From contig VCCP01000001.1 of assembly GCA_005765155.1 (NCBI GenBank), positions 5,828,001-5,892,000 on the forward strand: DNA of 64,000 bases. The letters run 5' to 3'. Position 1 is the stretch's first letter. Each line of letters opens with the position of its first letter. The stretch comes from Zelopaecilomyces penicillatus (taxonomy: Eukaryota; Ascomycota; Sordariomycetes; Hypocreales; Pseudodiploosporaceae). The position numbers and the translations under genes are program-made. This document shows positions 45,901 to 56,622 of the stretch, in pieces. Under the pieces are notes generated by a model, which saw only the letters and a program-made list of their open reading frames with translations, searched no databases and was not told the DNA's origin.

Positions 45901-48414
45901 ATGTGTCTATACCTATGGCTCTTGTTATCTTGCTGAGAGCTGACTATGGAATCAAGGTGATATTTTCCATCAACGGGCGTTTCCCCTTGATGTCTACGAA
46001 GTAAAGTGGAGAATGTAGGGGGTGTGAGTGAAACGAAGAGAGGGCGAGAGTTGATGGATCTCTGTCATCAGCTTGGTAATAAGTTTGCGCCAGGAGCATA
46101 ACATTATCAATACTAATCTCAAGGCCACAATACTCCATCCAAAGCCAGCATACCACACGTCCCTCCGAGCTTGGTTAGATGGATAAACGATGTTCGTGTA
46201 AGTACGGAGTACAACAACGGGGAAAGAACCGGCCTGGGGTTAATTGAGGGGCGGGCGTTTTAGGGCGAACTGGGGCTATCTTCGGTGGATGTGGATCATC
46301 AGACTAGTCCCTCATCCACGCTCCAAGGTGGGCTTAGTCTGGTCCCAGGATCTCGGCTTTCCGGACCCCTTACCGGGTTGACCGTGGTGGCTCATGATTG
46401 TTTGTATCTTCTCTCTCATGCTAGCCTGCTCTTTAACGCGACATGGGCAGGGAATTTCGGTCTAGGTGTTGATCTCGCTGGTATCCTGGGGAAATGTTCC
46501 AGCCACCACCAAGAACAAACGTCTAACAGCATCAGCAAACTATTGCAGTAAGAGACTAGTAAGACAAGGTCGAGGCACTGAACCCCTCAGCCGCCTCATG
46601 GTGTGTGGATTATAATGAGAACACGCGGGTCACCGAAACATCGGCGAGTTTAGCAGCCAATCGCGAGACACATTTGGAATTGGTTGCGGGCATTGGACTG
46701 CAACCCACGCAGACGGCCAGACATGGTGTCTTTCGCCTTTTACTTTTTAATGCTTCTTTATTAGGTGATTTTGGTCGAGGCCACTCATTCCCCATCCCCC
46801 TGAAAAGACCTACATGCCAGACCAAGCTAGTGTATTTATAGCAGTATCAAGCGAAGAAGCAACCCGAAGTCTGGGGGCAGGTTTTTCCAACGGAATACGG
46901 TATTGAGAAAGAAGACATGGCCCCTAGGCCTAACCAACATTTGTACTGACATCTGAGGAAACACTTACTGGAAGCGATTTTTGGCGCAATTCGTTTGAAG
47001 CTGGTCCGAGTACCTTTGACGGGCTTGGCCGAGTCTCCGGTTAACCCAATTGGGCGTTAAAGCGCACCAACTCGGAACTCCTTGGCCTGGTACTCCGACT
47101 CGGCCGGTCCATTCACCCACCTGTCACCTTAGCCCGTGTGCCGAAGCCAAACTCTTGAGGGCTCAACCTGGGAGACCGAAGCAGGAGGTTCAATGCCTAG
47201 TTAGTTCAAACCCCAAAAGGCTGGATGAATAGCAGGATAACGCGAGTAAGCACGAAGTGCCCATGTCGAGAATAAAAACAGTCCTTATTCTTCACACATG
47301 TACTGTACGTATGTACAAAGTAATGTGTCTACCCCCTTCCCCTCCCCCCCGCCAGGCTCCTGTCATGTGCTTCTTGGCCTGTTATGCATCGAGGTGCTTG
47401 CAAGTCCGTTGGTGGTGGTGGTGGTCCGTGGACAACCACAACAAACTGCTGTCGGCCCTACAATCTTGCTTCAGGACTAGGTCCTTCACCAGATGCAGTG
47501 CCCCAGCTGGCAAGCTCTGGCAGCTCTGCGCCACGCGGATCGCATTGTGAGATCTGTGTTGCTTTGGTGAGTCGGGGATGAAGAGGCTTGTCCGCCTATC
47601 CTCTTGATGGTATTTATCCGAGGGGCACAACGTCTTCTCCTTAGCAGCAAGTATTGCCGCGTGCCAAGTTCTTGCGTATCTATCTAACGAGATAATTTAC
47701 CCAAGGTTAGTAGCACTGTACAGCGCTCTACTTCACTAGGATACGCATGTACACATGGGTGCTCTAGTCGATCGTGATGGCGCTTGATGGCACGTCCGTC
47801 ACATCTCCGACGGATATTCAAGATTCCTCCGAACACACCCCCTCCTTCCTTTCTTTTTTTTTCTTTTCTTTCTTTCTTACTTCCCCACTCGTCCCAAGAT
47901 TTCGGGGTCTTTTGTCTTCTTGCCTTTCAACTGTTGCTCCTTCCGCCAAGAAGGGAGCCGGTAGGGGCTCTGATTGTGCGCACCCTAGCCTTCCTGGGAT
48001 TCACCAACGCCATAACGGTGGACCCGCCCTGTCAGCAAGGCATTCCTGACGACATGCATAGCCCGAGGTGCTAATACGTACAGGGAACTATTAGCCTCCA
48101 TCAGGGCTGAGAAATACCTCCAAGCCACCTCTTCCAAGACATCATTGGAGCTTTGTGTATTGGACGGCAGCGAAATATGCGGTGAAGCAATGCCGCATAT
48201 TGCTCCAGCATACTGTGCGGCGAAAGTGTTAAGCTAGGCTCTCGCCCATATCATCTCGCCAGCCGACAGCCATACATGCCCTTGGAGTATTTTGTCCTTG
48301 GCTCTTCGGCATCGCCGTCAACTCCCTTTCCTTCTGGCTAGCTTGACGGCCATTGAAGGCGGCATAGCTCTGGCTCTCTTGGCTGCTTATCGAATCAACT
48401 CTTGAAGTCCTAGT

Positions 48415-48978
48415 ATGTTGCCTCACGAAAGCAAATGGCGGGGAGGAAAATGTCGGCAGATTGAGATGGGGGGCGACAACCAGGGGCAATGTCACATGTG
48501 TTGCTCTCCGCCATTGAAGGAGCTGGGGGGGGGAGAGGGGGCCGTACGACTTTTCGAGACACAAGATCGACTCCAAATGAAGTCATCGCACTGCCACCAG
48601 CCGCGTCGCGTGCCACCTTCCCCGCAACGGGACGTATCCCACAACAACAAGAAGAGCAAGATTAGCCTCTATGCAGTGGCCCGGTTTTGCTCCCGACAGC
48701 GTCTTGATATCTGGGGTTGTTTTGATAGTCGGGTCTGCTTCGTTGCTGGGAGCTCAAAGCCTGGAATAGACAGGGTTCCAGAAGACGCGGCTCGGGAGTT
48801 TCTATCGTGCGTCCGGTTCAGGGGGTTTGTCAATAGGCGGGATCCCAGAGAAGAGGCTCAGGATGATGAGGGTGACAATGGGGATCGAGAAGCAGGATTC
48901 GCTCTCAGTGATGAAACGTTGTTGGCTTGCCCTTGTCTCTTGGAAAATATGCTAAAACACATTATTGACGCCTTATAG
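48415..48978 (+). CDS. Doubtful ORF, 187 codons, no recognisable domain
   Basis: This is the longest ATG-started frame in the gene-free block. The translation is Cys- and Arg-rich at first, with an acidic stretch (EEAQDDEGDNGDRE) near its end. It overlaps an unrelated 115-codon frame on the other strand, has no hydrophobic or domain pattern that I recognise, and shows no clear splice sites extending it. It is listed only because nothing else occupies this region. Confidence 0.12.
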   Translation: MLPHESKWRGGKCRQIEMGGDNQGQCHMCCSPPLKELGGGEGAVRLFETQDRLQMKSSHCHQPRRVPPSPQRDVSHNNKKSKISLYAVARFCSRQRLDIWGCFDSRVCFVAGSSKPGIDRVPEDAAREFLSCVRFRGFVNRRDPREEAQDDEGDNGDREAGFALSDETLLACPCLLENMLKHIIDAL

Positions 48979-50730
48979 TTCTAGCAGCATTGACCTATTC
49001 CTGGTCAAAGACGTGCTGTGTTACTAATTACAACCCACAACAGAGCTCCAGCTCAACAAGGGTTTTTCCACCCGTGGTGCATATTATCAGCCCTATAGGT
49101 ATGAATTATTGGCTGCAACGGATATTCATACCTGAGGTACCCTTTCCTTTGGGTGATGAGCCGTCCTCTCAACCCTGTCCAAGGCGAGCTGGGCACACAG
49201 AGTCGCTCTGCATTCGTGGCGCCGTTTTCAAGTCAGCAGGTCCCTTCTGGCCCCTCTGGTTGCATGAGACGGTTCTTATGCAGGGCCTTTGCCCCAGCCT
49301 CATCTTGCATTGTCAGATAGCCCGTTTCCTGGTAGACAGACGTAGGGGTCCAGGTGACTCAAGAGACAGGAATCCCTTACCCAGTGGATCGTAATGCCAC
49401 CTCGCTAGTAGTTTGTAGGAATAGCCCAACATGCTTGCTGTGTGTTTTATATAGAGTGGAGAGCGTAGAGGGGTGGGAGTGGAGCGAAATAGCAACAACA
49501 GTAGTTATGTATAGCTTCTTTTTAACAGGTTGGGGGCTGTTTTACTTTGATGCTGATCTGAGATAAAGTGGGATAATCAAATATCCACATACTTTCTAGC
49601 CACCTTGAAGCTTTTGCTACATTCAAATTTGATATGGCTTCTTGATAACCGGGCTTTGTTGCATAGTAAGCCATATGCAGTGTCTAATTTGTCACCGTGA
49701 GAAACTCTACCTAGCTATACACGCCGCCACGTAAACCCCGACCCCGAAAATCAAACAGCTAATATTTCTGGGGTACAAACTTTCGGTGAGACTATGTTTC
49801 ATATGTATTGATTGCTGTGGAAATGGTTGGCGTGGCCAATACGACCCTAGATAATATATCTTACCCGTGGGCCGTAAGTTATCGGCGTCCGAAGATGGCA
49901 TGCTATGTGCAACATACCCTTTATTCACGTGATACGAGGGCCATAGTTATAGATATGTTTCCTAGGCTAATGTGATGTTTAAAAACATTTAGAGCACTTT
50001 CTTCTTATGTTCCTTGTTACTTCTGTGGATTGTAAGTCAAAGTCTCTGCATGTTGGGTTGATGACAACTGTCCCCAAGCTCCCACAGTTCATATCTTTCC
50101 TACATTGAACAGTCATGGAGTTGGTCTTTCAGAATTGATATCGACTATTATGGTGATCTGATTTATAGTCATAAGATCCGAACATTGGGTTTTCTTTCAA
50201 ATTGTATCAAGTCAACTGTCACGTCCTTTCGAAACCCCAGAAAGTGAATTACAAAACATGCCGAGTTTTGGCGCTGCTTCGTAAACTCATAACGGAATGT
50301 TGTCGGGTTAATCGAGACAGAACTGAAATGAACATCTGGCTTTAGTCATAAAGAACTTAATTCACATCCTTTGCGGTTGAAACCCCCCATACTGTGAAGT
50401 CTTCATATTTCTGCATATACATTACAGTGTGTTTAGAACCCCACTTGCTACTTCGCACTGTAACCGGCAACTCCAACCACTGATTTTGAGCAATAACGAA
50501 GGGTGGGTTGATATCGACCAGCTCACGTATCTTCCACGGAATCGATCTCCTCAACCCCCATCGGAATACATACAGCGTGAAAAATAGCAAGGAGAAGTTC
50601 TTTGGAGACAGTCCACGGACCGGGGCACCGCGGCCTTGTAGCAAAACTCTGCCCGTGCTCTGCTGGCATCCGAGACGCCCTCAGAGTTCCCTTGTGTTTC
50701 GCTTTTGGAGACTGATCAACATAGGGGGCT

Positions 50731-52106
50731 ATGATGAGTGACCTGCAACGGAGTTGGGCAAGGTCGAAAATGGGAATATCCCACGAGCCCTTCGACGAGC
50801 TGGACGAGGATCTAGGCGGAGACCAGTTGCCTGAGTTGCCAGAGATTGTTGACGACGATTCCTCTTCAGCCTCATCAGTCTCCTCAACGGGCACAATCAT
50901 TCCGACTCCGAGCCAGAAGCTTTTTGCTCGTCCTCAAGGGTAAATGCAAAAAAAAAAAAAAAAAAAAAAACGATGACGCCGCTTTCACTCCCTGCGAGAG
51001 CTGGCAGAACTGACGATGATTTTTTGCACAGTGTTGCGAGGGGCAGGACCCTAGAGCAGATTCCATGGACGACTTACTTTGAACGCGAGCTCCATCTCAA
51101 GTCAGAAGCGCACCCAGATGTTGTGTATCATGCCTACTTGACATCTCCGGTTGGTAAAGGTCCGTTGTATGTGATGCACCACGGTGCCGGCTCCTCGGGA
51201 CTGTCGTTTGCAGTGGTGGGCTCTGAGATTCGGAAACGGCTGCCAACTGCGGGTCTTTTGGCTATCGATTGCAGAGGCCATGGCTCAACTACTGGACCTG
51301 AAGGGTTTGATGTGGACTTGCGGTTGGAAACATTATCCGGGGACCTGTTCTGCATCATTCGGGCAACGCAGACGCAGATGGGCTGGACAGAACTCCCGTC
51401 CATGGTCCTTGTAGGGCATTCACTCGGCGGCGCCGTTGTGACAGATCTCGCCATGACGGGTAAACTGGGAGCTTCTTTACTTGGTTATGCCGTACTGGAT
51501 GTGGTCGAAGGCTCTGCCATGGATGCCCTCCAGAGCATGCAAACATACCTTTCGACACGGCCGGTAGGTTTCGCCACGGTTGAGGCTGGCATCGACTGGC
51601 ATATCCGAACTCGGACGGTCCGCAATTCAGTATCTGCAAGGGCTTCAGTTCCCGCGCTGCTCATAAGGGATGAAAGCAGAGATACAACCCGGCCCTGGAG
51701 ATGGCGAACCGACTTGGCAGCCACACAGCCCTTCTGGGAGGGCTGGTTCGTAGGTTTAAGCAAGAAGTTCTTGGGAGCAAGGAGTGGGAAACTGCTGCTG
51801 CTGGCGGGCACGGATAGGCTTGACACTGAGCTCACGATTGGGCAAATGCAAGGTAAGTGACATTCTATAAACCCGCAGCGTGCTGCTGTTTAAAGGCATA
51901 TCAGGGGGGCTTACACAAGATGGGCTGGTGGCCATATAGGAAAATACGCACTACAGGTCTTTCCAGAGGCCGGGCACTTTATCCACGAGGATATACCAGA
52001 GCAGACAGCGATGACACTCGTAGATTTCTACAGACGGAATGATAGAAGCGCATTGGTGCTGCCACCAAAGGTGTCGGATCTATTGAAGCAGGGCAAGAAG
52101 GTTTAG
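50731..52106 (+). CDS. PPE1: Protein phosphatase methylesterase 1 (PME-1/PPE1), three exons
   Basis: Exons 50731-50939, 51032-51852 and 51940-52106 give 398 aa. PME-1 removes the C-terminal methyl ester of the PP2A catalytic subunit. The acidic/Ser-rich N-terminus ends FARPQG and continues after intron 1 as VARGRTLEQIPWTTYFERE, as I recall from fungal homologues. The alpha/beta hydrolase core shows the oxyanion-region MHHGAGSSGLSF, the nucleophile elbow VGHSLGGA (S200), the diagnostic LDVVEGSAMDAL with acid D226, and FPEAGHFIHED with H356, supplied by exon 3. Intron 1 (50940-51031, GTAAAT...GCACAG) contains a run of 23 A. Intron 2 (51853-51939) is GTAAGT...ATATAG. Two ATGs stand in tandem at 50731 and 50734; fungal homologues usually begin MSDLQR, so either may be used. 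Confidence 0.95.
50948..50970 (+). repeat. A23 homopolymer inside PPE1 intron 1
   Basis: 23 consecutive A begin eight bases into the 92-nt intron. It lies outside the coding sequence only if the intron is spliced as proposed. Confidence 0.9.
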
Positions 52107-53721
52107 ATATTTTATTTTGGCACAAGTGACGGTGGACTACAGGGTAGCCATTCTCAAAACGCCTCCTGTGTTACAAATGCAAGTTTATCACGAGAAAAAA
52201 AGGGTCCAAATTCCAATTGGGGGGTTAATTGGGTTCATTCTTTGTGTATAAGACAAATTTAAAGTGGTATCTTACTTGCAGAGCTAACAAATCCATATTT
52301 TCTTGGTCCAATGGTGAGTTAATTCATGCTTAGACAATTTGAACTCAACACATGCTTTCACCTTCTTGACCGGCTCTCTGCCGGAACAGTGGTATCCCGT
52401 AGCTCGGTGAGCCATCAAATCCGTCAATCAGCAAGTAATTAGCTTCCTGACACATGCTCGTAAAGCAACTGCGCAGCAATTACAACTCTGCGTATTGCCG
52501 TCTGGATGCAACTCTCGCCGGTGAGTGGATAGATGGATGGATGGGTAGAGAGACCTGGGAGCTTGCATTGTGGCGGCCTCAAAGGTGCTAGCGGTGTATT
52601 CCCTTGTGAACTGTGGTCGTGTGATGGGCGATCCAGCAGGGGGGCCGAGGGTCATTGATCCCTGCCTCTGCCCATCATTGGAGGTTTCCTTAGAATATGA
52701 TAGTCAACCCAACTTCATTATCGTCGGCCTGCGAAGCATTGACCCTTTTAACTTGTTGCCTGTGACAGGTGACATCGCCAGAAACACGCAGACAGACTGC
52801 AACTTGGCACAAGAGCACAGATCACAGAGCTGTAGGGGGTTGGATGGGTTCGGCTCTGTGCCCGTATTCGTATCCTGGATGGAGGGTTGAGCGGCCAAGT
52901 TTACTGAATCCATTGAAGGCTTCTTGCGCCTCTCCTTTGTACCTTCTGATGCATTGAGTCTGCTGCTCCAAGTGCATGTAATTACCTACCTAGGTAGTTA
53001 ATCGGGACATCCGGGGCGATTAGTGTTACTATTCGGGCGGGTGTGCTCTGGAGTTGCGGCAATGAAGAAATGGAAGCGATCAAGGTTAAGACATGACGTC
53101 TACCAAAGACGCGCAGCGACGACGATGCGATGGGACACCAACAAGCTGAGACCAGGTTCCTACAGTGGAAGTACAGCGGCCAGAGTGGTAAAGATGCGCC
53201 CGCTTGTGAGAGTGCCTACCTATACGCTTACGATTACCGCATCTGGCAGGCTCATCGGAGGTTCACCTCGCCTGGGAAAGGTGCGAGACACAGTGTGAGT
53301 GAGGATGTTGGTGTAGCTTCTGCCCGGGTGCTGACAGAGCATGCAAAGCCGCCAATCGGAGGGAACTTGGTGCACTTTGTAGGCACTACTACAGGTTAAA
53401 GCACAGTGCACCACCGTACCTTTGACCTGTAACTCTGTACCTACTACGCAGCCCCGAGAAGCGCTGGCAACTAGAAAGTGCTGTTTAGCGCCTTCTGGGG
53501 TAGGATCTTCCTGCCGACTCCATGCTGCAGGGGACCCGCAAGCCAGCCAAAGGCCCGATCTTAGATGTAATTCTAGGTTCTCTCCTTGATTGATCTTGTT
53601 TCCCCAGCAATTCCATCCCTCCTGGAGCCAATATTTCTATCCTTCTCCTCGCCACAAACGCACACCTTGCACACCTCCTCATATTCCCAAAACACCTTGT
53701 CTGCTTAGCCAACCGTTCACA
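52107..53721. other. Intergenic region between PPE1 and the CFEM gene
   Basis: About 1.6 kb. It contains the perfect 12-bp palindrome CTACCTAGGTAG (52986-52997). Frames at 52570-52890 and 53023-53298 are not recognisable. The last 150 bp before the CFEM start are C/T-rich (CCTCCTGG..., CTTCTCCTCGCC), consistent with a fungal 5' leader. Confidence 0.45.
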
Positions 53722-54318
53722 ATGAAGTACTCCGTCATCTCTCTCGCCTTCGTGGCTGCTCTCGCTGCTGCTCAGGACGGCATCCCCAAGTGCGCTGTAA
53801 GTTCAAACAGTGCTGTTGTTGGCTGCAAACCGCGCGCGCCGCGCTTGCTGGCCCATGCCACCGTCATCTCCCTTCTCCTGCGCGCAAATAACATTGGCTG
53901 ACCAACTCCTCCGCAGGTTGCTTGTCTCGCCAAGTACACACAGGGCAATGAGATTGCCGGCTGCAAGCAGCTCGATATCAAGTGCGTCTGCCAGAACAGC
54001 GCCTTCATCGACGGCATCGCTTGCTGCCTCAAAGATGCTTGCGACGCAAGCGGCCAGGCCGACGCAATCAAATATGCCTCTCAGATCTGCTCAGGCCAGG
54101 GTGTTAAGACCCCCACCGAGGTCGTTTGCAAGGAGGGAGCTGCAAGCGGCAGCTCTACTGGCACTGCCGCCTCCAAGACCGAGTCTGCCACTGACAGTGC
54201 TGGCAGCCAGACGAGTGGTGGTACCCCGACGCCAACCAACTCCAAGGACGCTGCTGCCTCACTGAGCGGAGCTGGTGGAATCTTTGGCGCTGTCCTGGCT
54301 GTGCTTTTTGCTGTTTAA
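53722..54318 (+). CDS. CFEM-domain secreted protein with GPI signal
   Basis: Exons 53722-53796 and 53917-54318 encode 158 aa. The intron 53797-53916 (120 nt) is GTAAGT...CCGCAG and falls just after the first cysteine. A signal peptide (about 1-17, ending AAAQ) leads straight into the CFEM domain: PKCAVAC (C24, C28), C41, D45 with KCVC (C48, C50), the C61-C62 pair, C67 and C83. This satisfies the published CFEM spacing, with C61 extra, and D45 is at the position of the haem-binding Asp of Csa2/Rbt5-type proteins. A Ser/Thr/Gly-rich stalk precedes a hydrophobic end (GGIFGAVLAVLFAV), a probable GPI signal. CFEM proteins serve haem/iron uptake, adhesion or host interaction; which applies here is not shown. 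Confidence 0.93.
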
Positions 54319-55346
54319 TTGATCACAATATATACGAATACTGGATCAAGGGGGAACGGAAGAGAATTGATGTACTCCTATTGTTTACTGGGCCTCGTGC
54401 CAGCTTAAAATGGAGATCTCCTCGACAACGGAGCTGGAATGTAATCATATGAATAAAGGATTCATGGTGCGACAAAGAGACCCTTTCATGGAAGCATTCC
54501 ATGGGTGTATACGGCAATTAGTATTTTTTGAATAAAACCCTACATCTCTTCCAACCCCACGCCACAAGATCAAGTTGGTGTGCCGAGCTGCAGCAGACTA
54601 GCTTGTAAATTAATTGATTGCTGTGTGACGTCGTACCACATGTAATGACAGCTTGGCTTGCGAATCGAACTGAGCACGTGAGAGAGGAAGGGTAAAGGAG
54701 CTTTGAGGAGCGTTGAGAATATTAACAGAACGATGGCTGGAATGCAGATTGTCTCTGAAGCGGCTTGTCGCTTGCGATACAGTGTCGAATTTGAGTCCGG
54801 ACTGGATGGATGGTCTGTTGCAATCATCAATGCGTTTGACTATATTGTCTGAGAGTTATGACGTTTGTTTAGCATAGTCCATGTTTGAAGGCTCAATTTA
54901 CACATTTGTCTCAATGCCCTCGCCTCAGACGGGTGTTGAGATGTGTGGTGTAGAAGCACGTAAAAAAAACAATTACATCATATAATATCTACATCATATA
55001 GATCTTTTGCAGTTCCTCTAACAAGCTCAAACCTGCTGGTCGTGCAGTGACGTTGGGGATGTGGGAATTGGGGTAGCTTGAGTGGATGGATCATGGCCAT
55101 CTCCATGTCGTATAGCGCGGATTTAGAGGTGGAGCAAGGCTGAAAAGCTCACCCCGCCAAAAGGGACAACCCCACTGACATCACTCTGCTGTCTTCTACG
55201 AGGAAACTAATATTACCTATCCTAGCCTGAGCAATCCCCAACAATCTCGACCCTTTTTGAGACTTCTTGACTTTTGAGACGTGAGACGAACATTTCAGCT
55301 ATATCAACTCAACAGTCACGGCACAACTAGCTGCAAAGCTTCGACA
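54319..55346. other. Intergenic region between CFEM and RPE genes
   Basis: Two AATAAA-like sites (54452 and 54531 areas) lie downstream of the CFEM stop and may serve 3' end formation. The RPE upstream region is unremarkable, with poly-A and AT-rich stretches near 54960-55010. No gene is supported. Confidence 0.45.
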
Positions 55347-56490
55347 ATGGCTCCCAAAACCATCATTGCTCCCTCCATTCTCGCGGCCGACTTCGGGCAG
55401 CTCGGCCATGACTGTGCCCGCACGATAGAGCAAGGTGCCGACTGGCTCCATGTCGACATTATGTTGGTGTTTCCACATGACCCTATTTGCCTACAATAAT
55501 GTCCTAGACCGGGTCTTTTGGAGAATGAGGTGTTTCTGATACAGTTGCATTTGAACAGGGACGGCCATTTCGTGCCCAACATTACCTTCGGCCCGCCTGT
55601 TGTGGCTTCAATCAGAAAACATGTTGCAAAGCCCTCACAACCGACCGGTCAAGGCACCTTTGACTGCCACATGATGATTGCAGAGGTAAAAACTGCCCCC
55701 AAGGACGCAACACAAGACATAGGAAGAGCGTGGTGGGACCACTTGACTTGAGTTTTCCTATCTCTGGGGGGTGAGGGGAGGGGAGAGCTGGGCAAATCAA
55801 ACTGCAGAAAATAAGGACAAAGAGCTGACATATATGGCGCAACCTCCCACGCTTTTTTTGCAGCCTAAAAAATGGGTCAAAGAATTCAAAAGCGTAGGCT
55901 GCGATCTCTACTGCTTCCATTACGAGGCGGCGTTTTCTTCCGCCGCCGAGAGCCCGGAGCAGACGTCCGACAAGAAGACGAACCCTAAAGAACTCATCCG
56001 CTACATTCACGACTGTGGCATGCTTGCCGGCATTGCTATCAAGCCCGATACATCCGTTGATGTGCTCTGGGATATTTTGGAGACCACTGACGAAAAGGAA
56101 AAGCCCGACGTGAGTTTCCTTTCTTCATGCTCTCTTTTCTTACGTTATGTTTTCCGAGAATCAAGGATCAAATTCCTGTCTTTGAATTGGATTAATGGCT
56201 GACAAGGACCTGGTTGACTGCAGATGGTCCTAGTTATGACGGTTCATCCTGGCTTTGGTGGGCAAAAGTTCATGGCATCTGAGCTACCAAAGGTTCAGGA
56301 GCTAAGAAAAAGATACCCCGAACTGAACATTGAGGTGGACGGGGGTCTTGGACCTAGCACTATCGACCAAGCTGCTGATGCCGGGGCCAATGTTATTGTG
56401 GCTGGCAGCGCAGTCTTTGGAGCCAAAGATCCCTCCGAGGTGATTTCCATGTTGAGGAGGACGGTTGACATTAAAGGTGGAAAGCTGTAG
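55347..56490 (+). CDS. RPE1: Ribulose-phosphate 3-epimerase, four exons
   Basis: Exons 55347-55462, 55559-55685, 55864-56109 and 56224-56490 encode 251 aa, the usual length. The enzyme interconverts ribulose 5-phosphate and xylulose 5-phosphate in the cytosolic non-oxidative pentose phosphate pathway. Motifs are complete: APSILAADF near the N-terminus, WLHVDIMDGHFVPN with metal ligands H35 and D37 (split by intron 1 inside the Met39 codon), DCHMMIAE with H76, TVHPGFGGQKF, and EVDGGLGP with D202. The phosphate-binding GGLGP and VAGSAVFG loops are present. Intron 1 starts GTTGGT, a weaker donor than the rest (GTAAAA, GTGAGT), but the joint is fixed by the protein. Intron 2 ends in a long pyrimidine tract and GCAG. 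The gene converges with the minus-strand aminotransferase. Confidence 0.97.
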
Positions 56491-56622
56491 CAAACAGGTG
56501 ACTCCTTGGTAACCTACGAGATGCATGACGGAATGAAACTCTGATGACACTGATCATTACTCTATCCAGCTGCTTTTCTCAACTACGTAAACAGATGAAG
56601 CGATGATAAGCCGGCTGGTGAC

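Larger units (their letters stand above)
34124..50730. other. 16.6-kb gene-free block with simple repeats and recurrent short motifs
   Basis: No ORF here has a domain I recognise, codon continuity with splice sites, or a length beyond chance; the longest is 187 codons (48415-48978). The left 1-1.5 kb probably contains the leader of the Zn2Cys6 gene. The block holds a C27 run, GT/AC microsatellites in inverted orientation, an inverted repeat at 35526-35553, a perfect palindrome and 10-bp tandem pair at 39930-39967, four of the six TACGGAGTA motifs in the window and many TAGGTACC/ACCTAC-type segments. No transposase, reverse transcriptase, LTR pair, tRNA or rRNA was recognised. Base composition is not extreme, which argues against heavily RIP-mutated transposon remains. 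Lineage-specific spliced genes or long non-coding RNAs could be hidden here. Confidence 0.5.

Noticed and set aside
46285..46841. Two frames with similar-looking pieces (LLFNATWAGNFG and LLFNASLLGDFG)
   Set aside because: The likeness is short and not extended on either side; no ORF or splice support. It may be a decayed duplication, but the evidence is too thin.
34124..50730. Possible transposon remains in the gene-free block
   Set aside because: No transposase or reverse-transcriptase motifs, no long terminal repeats and no extreme AT bias were seen.
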